Source: Streptomyces toxytricini (GTDB lineage: Bacteria; Actinomycetota; Actinomycetes; Streptomycetales; Streptomycetaceae). Taken from it: DNA of 64,000 bases. The position numbers and the translations under genes are program-made. The first letter of the stretch is position 1, and each line of letters opens with the position of its first letter. The stretch covers positions 86,356 through 150,355 of the forward strand of contig NZ_BMTY01000013.1 in NCBI RefSeq assembly GCF_014649915.1, written 5' to 3'. The notes under the pieces were generated by a model. The model was given only the letters and a program-made list of their open reading frames with translations. It was not told the DNA's origin and did not search any database. Positions 1-9,703 of the stretch are shown here, piece after piece.

Positions 1-86
1 GGCCGGGGCCCGCCAGAGCAGGCGGACAGCAGGGGGGCCGCGACGAGCAGGGCGGCGGAGACGGAGAGCGCTGTGCGACGGTGCAA
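1..86 (-). CDS. Lipoprotein, N-terminal fragment (runs off window start)
   Basis: Only the first 28 codons are inside the window. From a TTG at 86-84 the minus strand encodes a basic n-region (MHRRT), a hydrophobic core of about 15 residues and a lipobox LSAC with the Cys at residue 23. A GGAGG lies five bases upstream of the TTG (92-96), which fixes this start. The product should be a diacylglyceryl-anchored, exported lipoprotein. The mature domain is outside the window, so function is unknown. It lies 170 bp downstream of the kinase gene on the same strand and could share its transcript. Confidence 0.65.
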   Translation of the reverse strand, partial: MHRRTALSVSAALLVAAPLLSACSGGPR

Positions 87-256
87 AGGAGCCTCCAGGG
101 CCGGGAGATTGTGCGTCGGTGCACAAAGGCCGTGCGGTGATCGATGGTATGCAGTCGGGGTGGTCCGGGCCACCCGTTCGACCAACGAGTCCCCTGGTGT
201 CGCGGGTACGCCCCGCCGCCGGGCCCCGCCGCCGCCCCCGGCCGGGCGGCGCGCGG

Positions 257-1756
257 TCAGCGGACCCGGGTCAGCCACTCCAGGGTGCGCCGGACCTCCG
301 TGGAGAAGGGGTGGCCGGGGCCGTGCACGCGCTCCGCGTCGAACAGCAGCCGGGCCAGGGTGTCGTGGGCGGCGGGCCGGTCGCCCAGCGACAGCAGCAG
401 GTGCCCGATCCGCCGCCGCACCTCCAGCGGCAGCCCCGGGTCCGGGTTGGCGTAGTGGTTCTCGAACAGCGGCAGCAGCGACCGGTACTCCGCCAGCGCC
501 GCCGCCGGCTCGCCGAGCTGCTCCAGGCACTGCGCGGCGTCGTAGCGGAACCGCAGCGACTGCGGGTCGCCCGCAGGGAACTCGTCCGCCAGGCGGCGCA
601 GTTCGGGCAGGGCGCGGCGGTACTGGCCGTCGTCCATCAGCGTGGCCGCGTACTGCTTGCGCAGGGACCGCACCACCGGCGAGTGCTCGCCGTGCTGGGC
701 GGCCGCGGCCGGGAGGATCCCGCCGAGGATGTCCACGGCCTGCGTGAGGCGGCCCTGGTCGAGCAGGCTGCGCGCCTCGTCGACCGCGGCCCCGATGTCC
801 GGCCGCGGCGGGGCCGTCGGCTGCGGCGGGATCGCCGTGCTCCGGTCCGGCCACGGCGCGTGCGGCCGCAGGAAGGGCCGGCTCGGGTCCAGGGACGCCG
901 ACGGCGCGCCCTGCTTGGGCAGCAGCGGCGCGAGGGCCTCGTACACGGCCTGCGCGGAGGCGGGCCGGTCCTGCGGGTCCTTGGCCAGCATGTGGAGCAG
1001 TACGGCCTCCAGCTGGTGGGGGATCTCCGGGCGGCCCCGGCGCACGGGCACCGGGGGCTCGTACAGGTGGCGGTGGAGGACCCCGAGCGCGGTGGATCCG
1101 GCGAAGGGCACGTTCCCGCTGAGCAGTTCGTAGAGCAGGACCCCGAGCGCGTACAGGTCGGTGTACGGGCCGACCGCGCCGCCCATCGCCTGCTCGGGCG
1201 CCATGTACGCCGGGCTGCCGATCGGCGTGCCGGTGCTGGTGAGGCGGGTGGTGTCGGTGTCCATCACCGAGGCGACACCGAGGTCGAGGACGAGGACAGT
1301 GCCGTCCGGGCGGACCATCACGTTCCGCGGCTTCAGGTCGCGGTGGACGATCGGCACCGCGTGCACCGCGGACAGCACCCCGCACAGCTGCGCGACCACC
1401 GAGACAGCCCACGGCCACGGGTAGGGGTCGTGCGCGGCCAGGTGGTCGGCCAGGTTCTCGCCCTCGACGTAGCCCATGACCAGGAACAGCTCGTCGCCGT
1501 CGCTGCCCGCGTCGTGGACCGTGACCAGGCCCGGGTGGTCCACCTGCGCCGTCACCCGGCACTCGCGCACGAAGCGGCGCCGCAGCTCCTCGGCCACGGA
1601 GCCGGGCCCCGCCACCTTGTCCGGGCGCAGCAGCTTGACCGCGACGCGCCGGTCCAGGCGCTGGTCGTACGCCGTCCACACCTGGCCCATGCCGCCCTGG
1701 CCCAGCAGCGAGGCCAGCCGGTAGCGCTCGCCGATGATCCGGCCGTCGTCCGTCAC
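257..1756 (-). CDS. Hanks-type serine/threonine protein kinase with TPR-like C-terminus
   Basis: 499 aa. The eukaryotic-type kinase domain spans about residues 10-275: glycine loop GQGGMGQV (19-26), VAVK lysine K41, catalytic HRDLKPRN with Asp140, DLG (158-160) in place of the usual DFG, and an APEQ motif near 186. All core residues needed for phosphotransfer are present. After a Pro-rich linker (about 290-325) the C-terminal 170 residues are Leu/Ala/Arg-rich helices resembling tetratricopeptide repeats, probably a protein-interaction module. No transmembrane segment is seen, so the kinase is predicted to be cytosolic, unlike PknB. The GTG start overlaps the stop of the upstream membrane-protein gene (GTGA), so the two are translationally coupled and may work together. 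The substrate is unknown. Confidence 0.93.
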   Translation of the reverse strand: MTDDGRIIGERYRLASLLGQGGMGQVWTAYDQRLDRRVAVKLLRPDKVAGPGSVAEELRRRFVRECRVTAQVDHPGLVTVHDAGSDGDELFLVMGYVEGENLADHLAAHDPYPWPWAVSVVAQLCGVLSAVHAVPIVHRDLKPRNVMVRPDGTVLVLDLGVASVMDTDTTRLTSTGTPIGSPAYMAPEQAMGGAVGPYTDLYALGVLLYELLSGNVPFAGSTALGVLHRHLYEPPVPVRRGRPEIPHQLEAVLLHMLAKDPQDRPASAQAVYEALAPLLPKQGAPSASLDPSRPFLRPHAPWPDRSTAIPPQPTAPPRPDIGAAVDEARSLLDQGRLTQAVDILGGILPAAAAQHGEHSPVVRSLRKQYAATLMDDGQYRRALPELRRLADEFPAGDPQSLRFRYDAAQCLEQLGEPAAALAEYRSLLPLFENHYANPDPGLPLEVRRRIGHLLLSLGDRPAAHDTLARLLFDAERVHGPGHPFSTEVRRTLEWLTRVR

Positions 1757-2373
1757 CGGCCCGTGCCCTCACCGTCGGCCGGGGGCTGGTTGGGGTGCGG
1801 GGTCTCCTTGCGCAGCAGCTCGCTCAGCTCGTCGAGTTCGGCGCGGACCTGCCCGATGCGCGGCGGGGTGACGGGGCCGGGGCCGGGCTGCGCCGGGCGC
1901 GGCACCGGGGTCGGCGTGTGGTGCACCGGCTGGTGCGGCTGCGGGTAGCCGTACGTCGGCCCGGCCGCCTGCTGCGGCGGAACGTAGGGGGCGGCGGGCT
2001 GCGGCGGGTACCAGGCGGCGGAGCGGGCAGCGGCCTTGGCCTCGTGGTGCCGGATGTCGGCGACGAGGAAGTAGATGCAGGTGGCGACACCGGTCAGGAT
2101 CGTGCCGAAGGCGCCGGTGTTGCCCTGCCAGCCGTCGGTGTTCGGGGTCGGGTCGGCACCGATCAGGGCGAGCCAGCCGACGGTGAGCCCGAAGTTGACG
2201 GCGAGGAGGATCCAGTCGGCGGACTTGCGGGTGACGACCGCGAGCCGCAGCATCGTCGCCCATCCCAGGAAGCCGCAGCTGAGGACGGGCAGCAGGGCGA
2301 ACAGCACGCGCAACGCCACCGCACCCCCGGAACTGGGCTGGGGCTGCTGCGGCGGGAGGCCGGGGCCGTGCAT
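1753..2373 (-). CDS. Small integral membrane protein coupled to Ser/Thr kinase
   Basis: 206 aa, not a family I recognise. Three hydrophobic segments are visible (about residues 20-45, 53-72 and 88-108). A cytosolic-looking tail follows, rich in Pro, Gln, Tyr and Gly (about 120-170), and ends in a charged helix containing ELDELSELL. The start is supported by AGGAG five bases upstream of the ATG. It is the first gene of a two-gene unit with the kinase (4-bp overlap), so it may be a membrane partner, sensor or substrate. That role is inferred from context only. Confidence 0.75.
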   Translation of the reverse strand: MHGPGLPPQQPQPSSGGAVALRVLFALLPVLSCGFLGWATMLRLAVVTRKSADWILLAVNFGLTVGWLALIGADPTPNTDGWQGNTGAFGTILTGVATCIYFLVADIRHHEAKAAARSAAWYPPQPAAPYVPPQQAAGPTYGYPQPHQPVHHTPTPVPRPAQPGPGPVTPPRIGQVRAELDELSELLRKETPHPNQPPADGEGTGR

Positions 2374-2592
2374 CGCTGCTCCTGACGGACCGTGTCGACA
2401 AGTTCAGGTCTGAGGGTATACAGCGTTTCCGGCCGCCAGTGAGGGGATGCGCGCAACCGTTGCAGCCTCGCTGCACACAGCCCCGCCCCGCGCCCCCTCC
2501 GGACGGACCCCGAGGACCGCACCGGCCGCCGGCCCGACCGGAACACCGGGCTAGCCTCATCCCTCCGACCACACTCCCAGGGGGGAACAACC

Positions 2593-3312
2593 ATGATCGT
2601 CAGCCGTTCCAGAGCGGTTGCCGCCGCCGTCGCCGGCGCGGCCCTGCTGGCCGGCACCACGGCCTGCGGTCCCACGGACCCGCTCGCGGGCCGGGATCCC
2701 GCCGACGTGCTCCGCCGCGCGTACGAGACGACGCAGCGGGCCCACTTCAAGCAGGGCACCGTGTCGATGAGCACGGGCGGCCGGGACATCCGCGCCGACC
2801 TGGGGGCGGCCGACCCCGACTTCTGCGAGGGGTCCGTCACCGTCTACAGGGCCGGGACGGCGCAGCTGCGGATGGAGCGCGGCACGCTCCTGCTCAACGG
2901 CGACTCCGGCTTCCTTAAGGACCACTTCCGGGACCGGCCCGAGGCAGAGGCGGAGAAGGCGGCGGAGCGGGCCGCCGGCCGCTGGCTGAAGCTGTCCGCC
3001 ACCGACCGGGCAGCCGCCCACCTCGTCGCGCTCTGCACCGCCGGCGCCGCTCCGGCCACCGCCTTCTCCCTGGACCGCACCGGCATCCGGCGCGAGCCCG
3101 ACACCGCCTTCAACGGCAGCGACGTGGCGGTCTTCACCTCCACCGACGCCAACGGCTCCAAGATCACCGACGAGGTGGTGCTCGCCGACAAGCCCTACCT
3201 CTTCAAACGCAACCAGCAGACCGGCAACGCCTTCGACGCCGCCGAGTACCGCATCGTGCACATACCGCCGCTGAAGACGCCCGTCGCCCCCGGCGACACC
3301 GTGGAGCCCTGA
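2593..3312 (+). CDS. Putative lipoprotein
   Basis: 239 aa. The N-terminus has a signal peptide with Arg in the n-region, an Ala/Leu core and the sequence GTTAC with candidate lipidation Cys25. The -3 residue is Thr rather than Leu/Val, so the lipobox is non-canonical. The mature part begins with a helix (DPADVLRRAYETTQRAHFK) reminiscent of LppX/LprG-like lipid-binding lipoproteins. Similarity is judged by eye only, and the ligand is unknown. AGGGGGG precedes the ATG with good spacing. The gene is divergent from the membrane protein-kinase pair and convergent with mfd, from which it is separated by a hairpin. Confidence 0.72.
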   Translation: MIVSRSRAVAAAVAGAALLAGTTACGPTDPLAGRDPADVLRRAYETTQRAHFKQGTVSMSTGGRDIRADLGAADPDFCEGSVTVYRAGTAQLRMERGTLLLNGDSGFLKDHFRDRPEAEAEKAAERAAGRWLKLSATDRAAAHLVALCTAGAAPATAFSLDRTGIRREPDTAFNGSDVAVFTSTDANGSKITDEVVLADKPYLFKRNQQTGNAFDAAEYRIVHIPPLKTPVAPGDTVEP

Positions 3313-3321
3313 GAACGGCCC

Positions 3322-3354
3322 GCGGCCGGAACCCCGCCAAGGGGCCCCGGCCGC
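3322..3354. terminator. Bidirectional hairpin between lipoprotein gene and mfd
   Basis: Arms GCGGCCGG and CCGGCCGC (8 bp), with an inner CCCC/GGGG pair. There is no U-tract, as is usual in Streptomyces. It lies exactly between two convergent stop codons. Confidence 0.6.
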
Positions 3355-3365
3355 AGGCCCGCGGG

Positions 3366-6300
3366 TCAGGAGCCCAGGACCGTCGTCAGGAACTCGCCCG
3401 TCCAGGCCAGGAGTTCCCGGCCGACCAGCGGCTTCCCGCCGACCCGGGCCGTCTTCGGCCGCGGCACCAGCACCTGCGACGCCGCCGGCTTCAGCACCGA
3501 CCCCGGGTAGAGCCGCTTCAGCCGCAGCTCCTGCGACTCCCGCAGCTCCACCGGCCCGAACCGCACGTTCGGCCCCTGCAGGGTGATGTCGCCGACACCG
3601 CAGGCCCGCGCCAGCATCCGCAGCCCCGCGACCAGCAGCAGGTTCTCCACCGGCTCCGGCAGCTTGCCGTAGCGGTCGGTGAGCTCCTCCCGGACCGCCT
3701 TGACGTCCTCCTCGGAGTTCACCGAGGCGATCGCCCGGTACGCCTGCAGGCGCAGCCGCTCCCCCGGCGCGTAGTCGTGCGGGACGTGCGCGTCGACCGG
3801 AAGCTCGATCTTCACCTCCAGCGGCGGCTCCTCCTCCACCCCGCCCTCGACGGCCGCCCGGTAGTCGGCCACCGCCTCGCCGACCATCCGGATGTACAGG
3901 TCGAAGCCGACGCCCGCGATGTGCCCGGACTGCTCCCCGCCGAGCAGGTTGCCCGCACCGCGGATCTCCAGGTCCTTCATCGCCACGTACATGCCGGCGC
4001 CCATCTCCGTGTGCTGGGCGATCGTCGCCAGCCGCTCGTGCGCCGTCTCCGTCAGCGGCTTCTCCGGCGGGTAGAGGAAGTACGCGTACCCCCGCTCCCG
4101 GCCGCGCCCGACCCGGCCGCGCAGCTGGTGCAGCTGCGACAGGCCGAAGTTGTCGCCGCGCTCCACGATCAGGGTGTTGGCGTTCGAGATGTCGATCCCG
4201 GACTCGACGATCGTCGTCGAGACGAGCACGTCGAACTTCTTCTCCCAGAAGTCGACGACGACCTGTTCGAGCGCCTGCTCCGACATCTGCCCGTGCGCCG
4301 TCGCGATCCGCGCCTCCGGCACGATCTCCCGCAGCCGGGCCGCCGCCCGGTCGATCGACTCGACCCGGTTGTGGATGTAGAAGCACTGGCCCTCGCGCAG
4401 CAGCTCCCGCCGGATCGCCGCCCCGATCTGCTTCTCCTCGTACGGGCCGACGAACGTCAGCACCGGGTGCCGCTCCTCCGGCGGCGTCGTGATCGTCGAC
4501 ATCTCGCGGATGCCCGTCACCGCCATCTCCAGGGTGCGCGGGATCGGCGTCGCCGACATCGTCAGCACGTCCACGTTCGCCCGCAGCTTCTTCAGCTGCT
4601 CCTTGTGCTCGACGCCGAACCGCTGCTCCTCGTCGACGATGACCAGGCCGAGGTCCTTGAACTTCGTCTCCTGCGAGAACAGCCGGTGCGTGCCGATCAC
4701 GACGTCCACCGAGCCGTCCTTCAGGCCCTCCAGGGTGGCCTTGGCCTCGGTGTCGCTCTGGAACCGCGACAGCGCCCGCACGACCACCGGGAACTGGCTG
4801 TACCGCTCGGAGAACGTGCCGAAGTGCTGCTGCACCAGCAGCGTCGTCGGGACGAGCACGGCGACCTGCTTGCCGTCCTGCACCGCCTTGAACGCCGCCC
4901 GCACCGCGATCTCGGTCTTGCCGTAGCCGACGTCGCCGCACACCAGCCGGTCCATGGGCACGGACTTCTCCATGTCCTCCTTGACCTCGGCGATCGTCGT
5001 CAGCTGGTCGGGCGTCTCCGCGTACGGGAACGCGTCCTCCAGCTCGCGCTGCCAGGGCGTGTCCGGGCCGAAGGAGTGGCCGGGCGCCGCCATCCGCGCG
5101 CTGTACAGCTTGATCAGGTCGGCGGCGATCTCCTTGACCGCCTTCTTCGCGCGGGCCTTCGTCTTCGTCCAGTCGGCGCCGCCGAGCCGGTGCAGCGTCG
5201 GCGCCTCGCCGCCCACGTACTTGGTGACCTGCTCCAGCTGGTCCGTCGGGATGTACAGGCGGTCGCCGGGCTGGCCCCGCTTGGCGGGCGCGTACTCCAC
5301 CAGCAGGTACTCGCGGGTGGCGCCCTGCACGGTGCGCTGCACCATCTCGATGTACCGGCCGACGCCGTGCTGCTCGTGGACGATGTAGTCGCCCGCCTCC
5401 AGCGTGAGCGGGTCGATGGACTTGCGGCGCCGCGTCGGCATCCGGCCCAGGTCCTTGGTGGCCGTCCGCTGCCCCGTCAGGTCCGTCTCCGTCAGGACCG
5501 CCAGCTGCAGCGCCGGATCGACGAAGCCGGTGGCGAGCGCCCCGCACGCCACCTGCACCAGACCGGTCGCCAGCTCGCCCAGCCCCGCCTCCAGGCGGGC
5601 CGCGATGCCCTCCCCGGACAGCACCTCGACGGTGCGGGCGGCGGGGCCGTGCCCCTCGGTCAGGTAGACGGTCCGCCAGCCGTCGGCGAGCCAGCCCTTG
5701 GTGTCGGCGAGCGCGCGGGCGATGTCGCCCCGGTAGGCCTCCGCGGCCTGCATGCCCAGCTTGAGGGTGTCGGCGGACAGCTCCTCGTCGGCGGCGAACG
5801 GCGAGACGGACCACCACATCATGCCGAGCTCGCGCGCCCGGTCGCGGACGTCGGCGATGCCGCGCAGCGAGGCGGCGCCGACGTCGATCGGCGCCTCGCC
5901 GCCGCCGGCGGTGGCCGCCCACGACGCCATCAGGAACTCCTGGCTGGTGGCGACGAGGTCCGCGGCCCGGGTGCGGACCCGCTCCGGGTCGCAGACGACG
6001 GCCATCGACCCGGCGGGCAGCACGTCGACGAGGAGCTCCATGTCGTCGACGAGGACCGGCGCGAGGGATTCCATGCCCTCCACCGCGATCCCCTCGGCGA
6101 TCTTGCCGAGGAGTTCGCCGAGCTCGGGGTGGTCCTCGGCCAGGGCCGCGGCCCGCTCGCGGACCTCGGGCGTCAGCAGCAGCTCCCGGCAGGGCGGCGC
6201 CCACAGCCCGTGCTCGGCGATCTCCAGGGACCGCTGGTCGGCGACCTTGAAGTAGCGGACCTCCTCGACCTCGTCGCCCCAGAACTCGATGCGCAGCGGG

Positions 6301-6896
6301 TGCTCCTCGGTCGGCGGGAACACGTCGAGGATGCCGCCGCGGACGGCGAACTCGCCGCGCTTCTCCACCAGTTCCACCCGTGCGTACGCGGCCGCCGACA
6401 GCGCCTCGACGACCTCGCCGAGGTCGGTGCTCTCGCCCCGCCGCAGACTGACGGGCACCAGGTCGGCCAGGCCCTTGACCTGCGGCTGGAGCACCGACCG
6501 GATCGGCGCGACCACGACCGAGACGGGCCCGGCCGCCGGGTCGTCCTTGCTGGGGTGGACGAGCCGGCGCAGGACGGCCAGGCGGCGGCCGACGGTGTCG
6601 CTGCGCGGAGAGAGCCGCTCGTGCGGCAGCGTCTCCCACGACGGGAACTCCGCGACCTCGTCCGGCGGCAGGAAGGAGCGCAGAGCGGCGGCGAGGTCCT
6701 CGGCCTCCCGGCCGGTGGCGGTGACCGCGAGGACGGTCCGCCCGGTGCGGGCGGCCAGCGCGGCGATCGCGAGGGGCCGTGCGGCGGGCGGGCCGACGAG
6801 GTCCACGTGCATGCGGTTGCCGTCCCCGGCCGCGGTGACCGCCTCGGCGAGGGCGGCATCCCGGGTGACGGCGTCGAGCAGTCCGTGCAGGCTCAT
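3366..6896 (-). CDS. mfd: Transcription-repair coupling factor Mfd
   Basis: 1176 aa, full length for the family. Mfd recognises RNA polymerase stalled at DNA damage, pushes it off with its translocase motor and recruits UvrA for nucleotide excision repair. Domains in order: UvrB-like N-terminal region (about 1-340), CarD-like RNAP-interaction domain starting around residue 490 (GDYIVHEQHGVGRY), superfamily 2 helicase lobes with Walker A GDVGYGKT near 653 and DEEQ box near 753 (DEEQRFGVEHKEQLK), and the TRCF C-terminal domain after about 1040. The ATG start follows a short leader with no strong Shine-Dalgarno. No close upstream gene shares its transcript, because a strong hairpin lies between it and the ABC permease gene. 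Confidence 0.98.
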   Translation of the reverse strand: MSLHGLLDAVTRDAALAEAVTAAGDGNRMHVDLVGPPAARPLAIAALAARTGRTVLAVTATGREAEDLAAALRSFLPPDEVAEFPSWETLPHERLSPRSDTVGRRLAVLRRLVHPSKDDPAAGPVSVVVAPIRSVLQPQVKGLADLVPVSLRRGESTDLGEVVEALSAAAYARVELVEKRGEFAVRGGILDVFPPTEEHPLRIEFWGDEVEEVRYFKVADQRSLEIAEHGLWAPPCRELLLTPEVRERAAALAEDHPELGELLGKIAEGIAVEGMESLAPVLVDDMELLVDVLPAGSMAVVCDPERVRTRAADLVATSQEFLMASWAATAGGGEAPIDVGAASLRGIADVRDRARELGMMWWSVSPFAADEELSADTLKLGMQAAEAYRGDIARALADTKGWLADGWRTVYLTEGHGPAARTVEVLSGEGIAARLEAGLGELATGLVQVACGALATGFVDPALQLAVLTETDLTGQRTATKDLGRMPTRRRKSIDPLTLEAGDYIVHEQHGVGRYIEMVQRTVQGATREYLLVEYAPAKRGQPGDRLYIPTDQLEQVTKYVGGEAPTLHRLGGADWTKTKARAKKAVKEIAADLIKLYSARMAAPGHSFGPDTPWQRELEDAFPYAETPDQLTTIAEVKEDMEKSVPMDRLVCGDVGYGKTEIAVRAAFKAVQDGKQVAVLVPTTLLVQQHFGTFSERYSQFPVVVRALSRFQSDTEAKATLEGLKDGSVDVVIGTHRLFSQETKFKDLGLVIVDEEQRFGVEHKEQLKKLRANVDVLTMSATPIPRTLEMAVTGIREMSTITTPPEERHPVLTFVGPYEEKQIGAAIRRELLREGQCFYIHNRVESIDRAAARLREIVPEARIATAHGQMSEQALEQVVVDFWEKKFDVLVSTTIVESGIDISNANTLIVERGDNFGLSQLHQLRGRVGRGRERGYAYFLYPPEKPLTETAHERLATIAQHTEMGAGMYVAMKDLEIRGAGNLLGGEQSGHIAGVGFDLYIRMVGEAVADYRAAVEGGVEEEPPLEVKIELPVDAHVPHDYAPGERLRLQAYRAIASVNSEEDVKAVREELTDRYGKLPEPVENLLLVAGLRMLARACGVGDITLQGPNVRFGPVELRESQELRLKRLYPGSVLKPAASQVLVPRPKTARVGGKPLVGRELLAWTGEFLTTVLGS

Positions 6897-7049
6897 GAAG
6901 GAGGCTTTCCATCCGGTGTAGAGGGCAGCGCGAGGGGCCCGACACGCGTGCGGGCCGGGGGTTCCACCCTACGCCCGCTCCCCCGGCCCCGGCCTCCGCT
7001 GGCGCGCCCCGCACGCCGCCCGCCGCCGCCCGCCGGGGCCCCGTACACG

Positions 7050-7097
7050 GGCGCGGGCCCCGGCGCGCCCCCGTCGGGGACCGCCGGGGCCCGCGCC
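7050..7097 (-). terminator. Strong hairpin downstream of ABC permease gene
   Basis: Two perfect 16-bp GC arms (7050-7065 and 7082-7097) separated by 16 nt. The hairpin lies 20 bp beyond the permease stop codon and upstream of mfd, so it probably ends the exporter operon. Confidence 0.7.
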
Positions 7098-7117
7098 GCC
7101 CCCCGTACGACCGCCGG

Positions 7118-9703
7118 CTAGTCGCCGGCGATCGCGTCCAGGACGTTCATCCGCCCCGCCCGGAAGGCCGGGACCAGTGCGGCGAACAGGCCGACGAACG
7201 CGGAGGCGGCGAAGACGCCGATGATCGTCGGCCAGGGGATCTCCAGCACCTTCAGCCCCTCCAGCGCCAGCAGCTGCTGGGCGGCGGCCCCCCAGCCCAT
7301 GCCCAGGCCGAGGCCGAGGAGGGCGCCGAAGAGGGCGATGACGACCGACTCCAGGCGGATCATGCGGCGCAGCTGGCGGCGGGAGAGGCCGATGGCGCGC
7401 ATCAGGCCGATCTCGCGGGTCCGCTCGACCACGGAGAGGGCGAGGGTGTTCACGACGCCGAGCACGGCGACGACGATGGCGAGGCCGAGGAGCCCGTAGA
7501 CCATGTTCAGCAGCTGGCCGACCTGGTCCTTCAGGTTCTCCTTGTAGTCGGTCTGGTTCAGCACCTGGTACTGCGGATACGGGGCGAGGGCCGCCTTGAC
7601 CGCCGCGTACGCCGGCTCCGCCTTCCCGTCGGCGGCCTTGGCCAGCAGCATGAACGGCCGCGGCATCCTGTCGGCCGGCACGTACTGCCCGGCGGTCGCC
7701 GTGGACACGTACATGACGCCCTTGTCGAGGTTGCCGTCGTCGGAGGTGATCGCCGCGACCTTCAGCCGGGCGGTCTTGCCTCCGGTGAACGCGACGGTCA
7801 GCTCGTCCCCGACCTTCACCCCGTGCTCGGCGGCGTAGAGCGAGCCGACCGACATCGCCCCGGCGCCGTACGCCTGCGGGTGCTCGCCCGCGGTCATCTT
7901 GCGCCGCACGTCCTGCGCGTACGAGGGGTCGGTGACGCTGACCTCCTCGTCCACGGTGCGGCCGTTCGGGGCGGTGACCTTGGCGGGGACGCCGCGGTAG
8001 GCGGTGACGTGGTCGAGGCCCGCGGTGGCGCGCAGCGCCTGCTCGGCCTGCGGCACGACCGGCTGGCCGGCCGGGGACTGGACGATGTAGTCGGCGCCGA
8101 CGGACCGGTCGAGCTCGTCGGTCGCGGAGGCGACCATCGAGGACCCGACGACCGACAGGCAGGCGACCAGCGCGAGCCCGATCATCAGCGCGGCGGCGGT
8201 GGCACCGGTGCGTCGCGGGTTGCGCAGCGCGTTCCGCTCGGCGAGCCGTCCCACGGCCCCGAACGGCCGCAGGACCGGCGCGGACAGCACCCGTACGACG
8301 ATCCCGGCGAGCAGCGGGCCGATGACGACGAACCCGATCAGCGTGAACACCACGCCGAGCCCCAGCCAGGCCGACCCGGCCGCGGCCCGGTCGGCGGTGA
8401 CGGCCAGGGCGAGCCCGGCGGCACCGGCACCGGTGAGGACGAGCCCGAGCACGGCCCGGATCCGGCCGGCCTTGCGGTCGCCGGGGGTGCCGGCGTCGCG
8501 GAGGGCGGCCATCGGCGAGACCTTCCCGGCCCGGCGGGCGGGGACGAACGCGGAGACGACGGTCACGACCACGCCGAGGACGAGACCGGTGACGGGCGTC
8601 GTCCACACGACCGTCAGGTCATCGGTGGAGAGGTTCATGCCCATCCGGCCCATCAGCTCCATCAGCCCGACGGCCAGCCCGATGCCCGCACCGATGCCGA
8701 GCGCGGAGCCGATGACGCCGAGCAGCAGGGCCTCGACGACCACGGACTTCAGCACCTGCCCGCTCTCGGCGCCGATGGCCCGCATCAGCCCGATCTCGCG
8801 GGTCCGCTGGGCGACCAGCATCGAGAACGTGTTGAAGATCAGGAAGATGCCGACCAGGAAGGCGATCCCGGCGAAGCCGAGCATCACGTACTTCATGACG
8901 TTCAGGAACGACGCGACGTCCTTGCGCCCGGCGTCCGCGGACTCCTTCGCGGTCTGCAGCTTGTACGTGTCCGCACCGACCGCGGCGGCGACGTTCCGCT
9001 TCAGCTGCTCGTCGCCGACGCCGTCCGCGGCGGTCACGGCGACGTGCGTGAACACACCGGGTGCCCCGAGGAGCTTCTCCTGCGCGGTCGCCGTGTCGAA
9101 GTAGACGACGGCCGCACCGGGGTTGGTGACGGTGAACGCGGCGATGCCGCTGATCCGCGCCCGGACGTCACCGATCACGGTGATGGCGCGCAGCTCCTGG
9201 CCCAGCTCCAGCCCGTGCTTGCGGGCGGTGTCGGCGTCGACCATCATCTCGCCCGGCCCGCTCGGCTCCCGGCCCGAGGCGATCTTCATCGACTTGAGCT
9301 CGCTCGCGGACCAGTTGGCGGCGATCGTCGGAGCGCCGGTGGTGGAGCCGAGGTTCTCGTTCTTGCCGTTGACCAGCGTGACGGACATCGAGAGCACCCC
9401 GCCCTGCACGTCCGCCACACCGTCGACCCGGCGCACCTGCTCCAGGACGGACCCCGCAAGCACCTCGGGCCGGCCGCTGCCCGGCAGGTCGTCGCCGTCC
9501 TCCGCCGCCTTCGGGCTGACGGTGACGTCGGCGCCCGTCACGGCGAACAGCTTGTCGAACGTCGTGTTCATGGTGTCGGTGAAGACCAACGTCCCGCAGA
9601 CGAAGGCAACGGACAGCATCACGGCGACGGCGGACAGCAGCATCCGCCCCTTGTGCGCGACGAGGTTCCGCCGCGACGTCTTCAGCACCGCACCTGCGCT
9701 CAC
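7118..9703 (-). CDS. ABC transporter permease, FtsX/MacB-like (duplicated)
   Basis: 861 aa. This is the large FtsX-type permease architecture: an N-terminal TM anchor (about 20-40), an extracytoplasmic MacB-like region (about 45-255), a TM block (about 265-400), then a second copy of the fold with a TM near 500, an extracytoplasmic region and a final three-TM block. Each half carries the cytoplasmic signature RTREIGLMRAIG (near 295 and near 770), the typical coupling segment of this family. It is translated from a GTG that overlaps the ATPase stop codon by 4 bp (GTGA). With the adjacent ATPase it should form a mechanotransmission-type exporter for a lipoprotein, peptide or antibiotic. The substrate cannot be told from sequence. 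Confidence 0.92.
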   Translation of the reverse strand: MSAGAVLKTSRRNLVAHKGRMLLSAVAVMLSVAFVCGTLVFTDTMNTTFDKLFAVTGADVTVSPKAAEDGDDLPGSGRPEVLAGSVLEQVRRVDGVADVQGGVLSMSVTLVNGKNENLGSTTGAPTIAANWSASELKSMKIASGREPSGPGEMMVDADTARKHGLELGQELRAITVIGDVRARISGIAAFTVTNPGAAVVYFDTATAQEKLLGAPGVFTHVAVTAADGVGDEQLKRNVAAAVGADTYKLQTAKESADAGRKDVASFLNVMKYVMLGFAGIAFLVGIFLIFNTFSMLVAQRTREIGLMRAIGAESGQVLKSVVVEALLLGVIGSALGIGAGIGLAVGLMELMGRMGMNLSTDDLTVVWTTPVTGLVLGVVVTVVSAFVPARRAGKVSPMAALRDAGTPGDRKAGRIRAVLGLVLTGAGAAGLALAVTADRAAAGSAWLGLGVVFTLIGFVVIGPLLAGIVVRVLSAPVLRPFGAVGRLAERNALRNPRRTGATAAALMIGLALVACLSVVGSSMVASATDELDRSVGADYIVQSPAGQPVVPQAEQALRATAGLDHVTAYRGVPAKVTAPNGRTVDEEVSVTDPSYAQDVRRKMTAGEHPQAYGAGAMSVGSLYAAEHGVKVGDELTVAFTGGKTARLKVAAITSDDGNLDKGVMYVSTATAGQYVPADRMPRPFMLLAKAADGKAEPAYAAVKAALAPYPQYQVLNQTDYKENLKDQVGQLLNMVYGLLGLAIVVAVLGVVNTLALSVVERTREIGLMRAIGLSRRQLRRMIRLESVVIALFGALLGLGLGMGWGAAAQQLLALEGLKVLEIPWPTIIGVFAASAFVGLFAALVPAFRAGRMNVLDAIAGD

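Noticed and set aside
119-1948. 609-aa open frame antisense to the kinase gene
   Set aside because: Arg/Gln/Val-rich translation with no fold or RBS; it is the complement of a well-supported kinase gene in high-GC DNA.
2557-7014. 1485-aa open frame over mfd in another frame
   Set aside because: Composition is Arg/Gly/Pro noise, and mfd in the overlapping frame has full conserved motifs.
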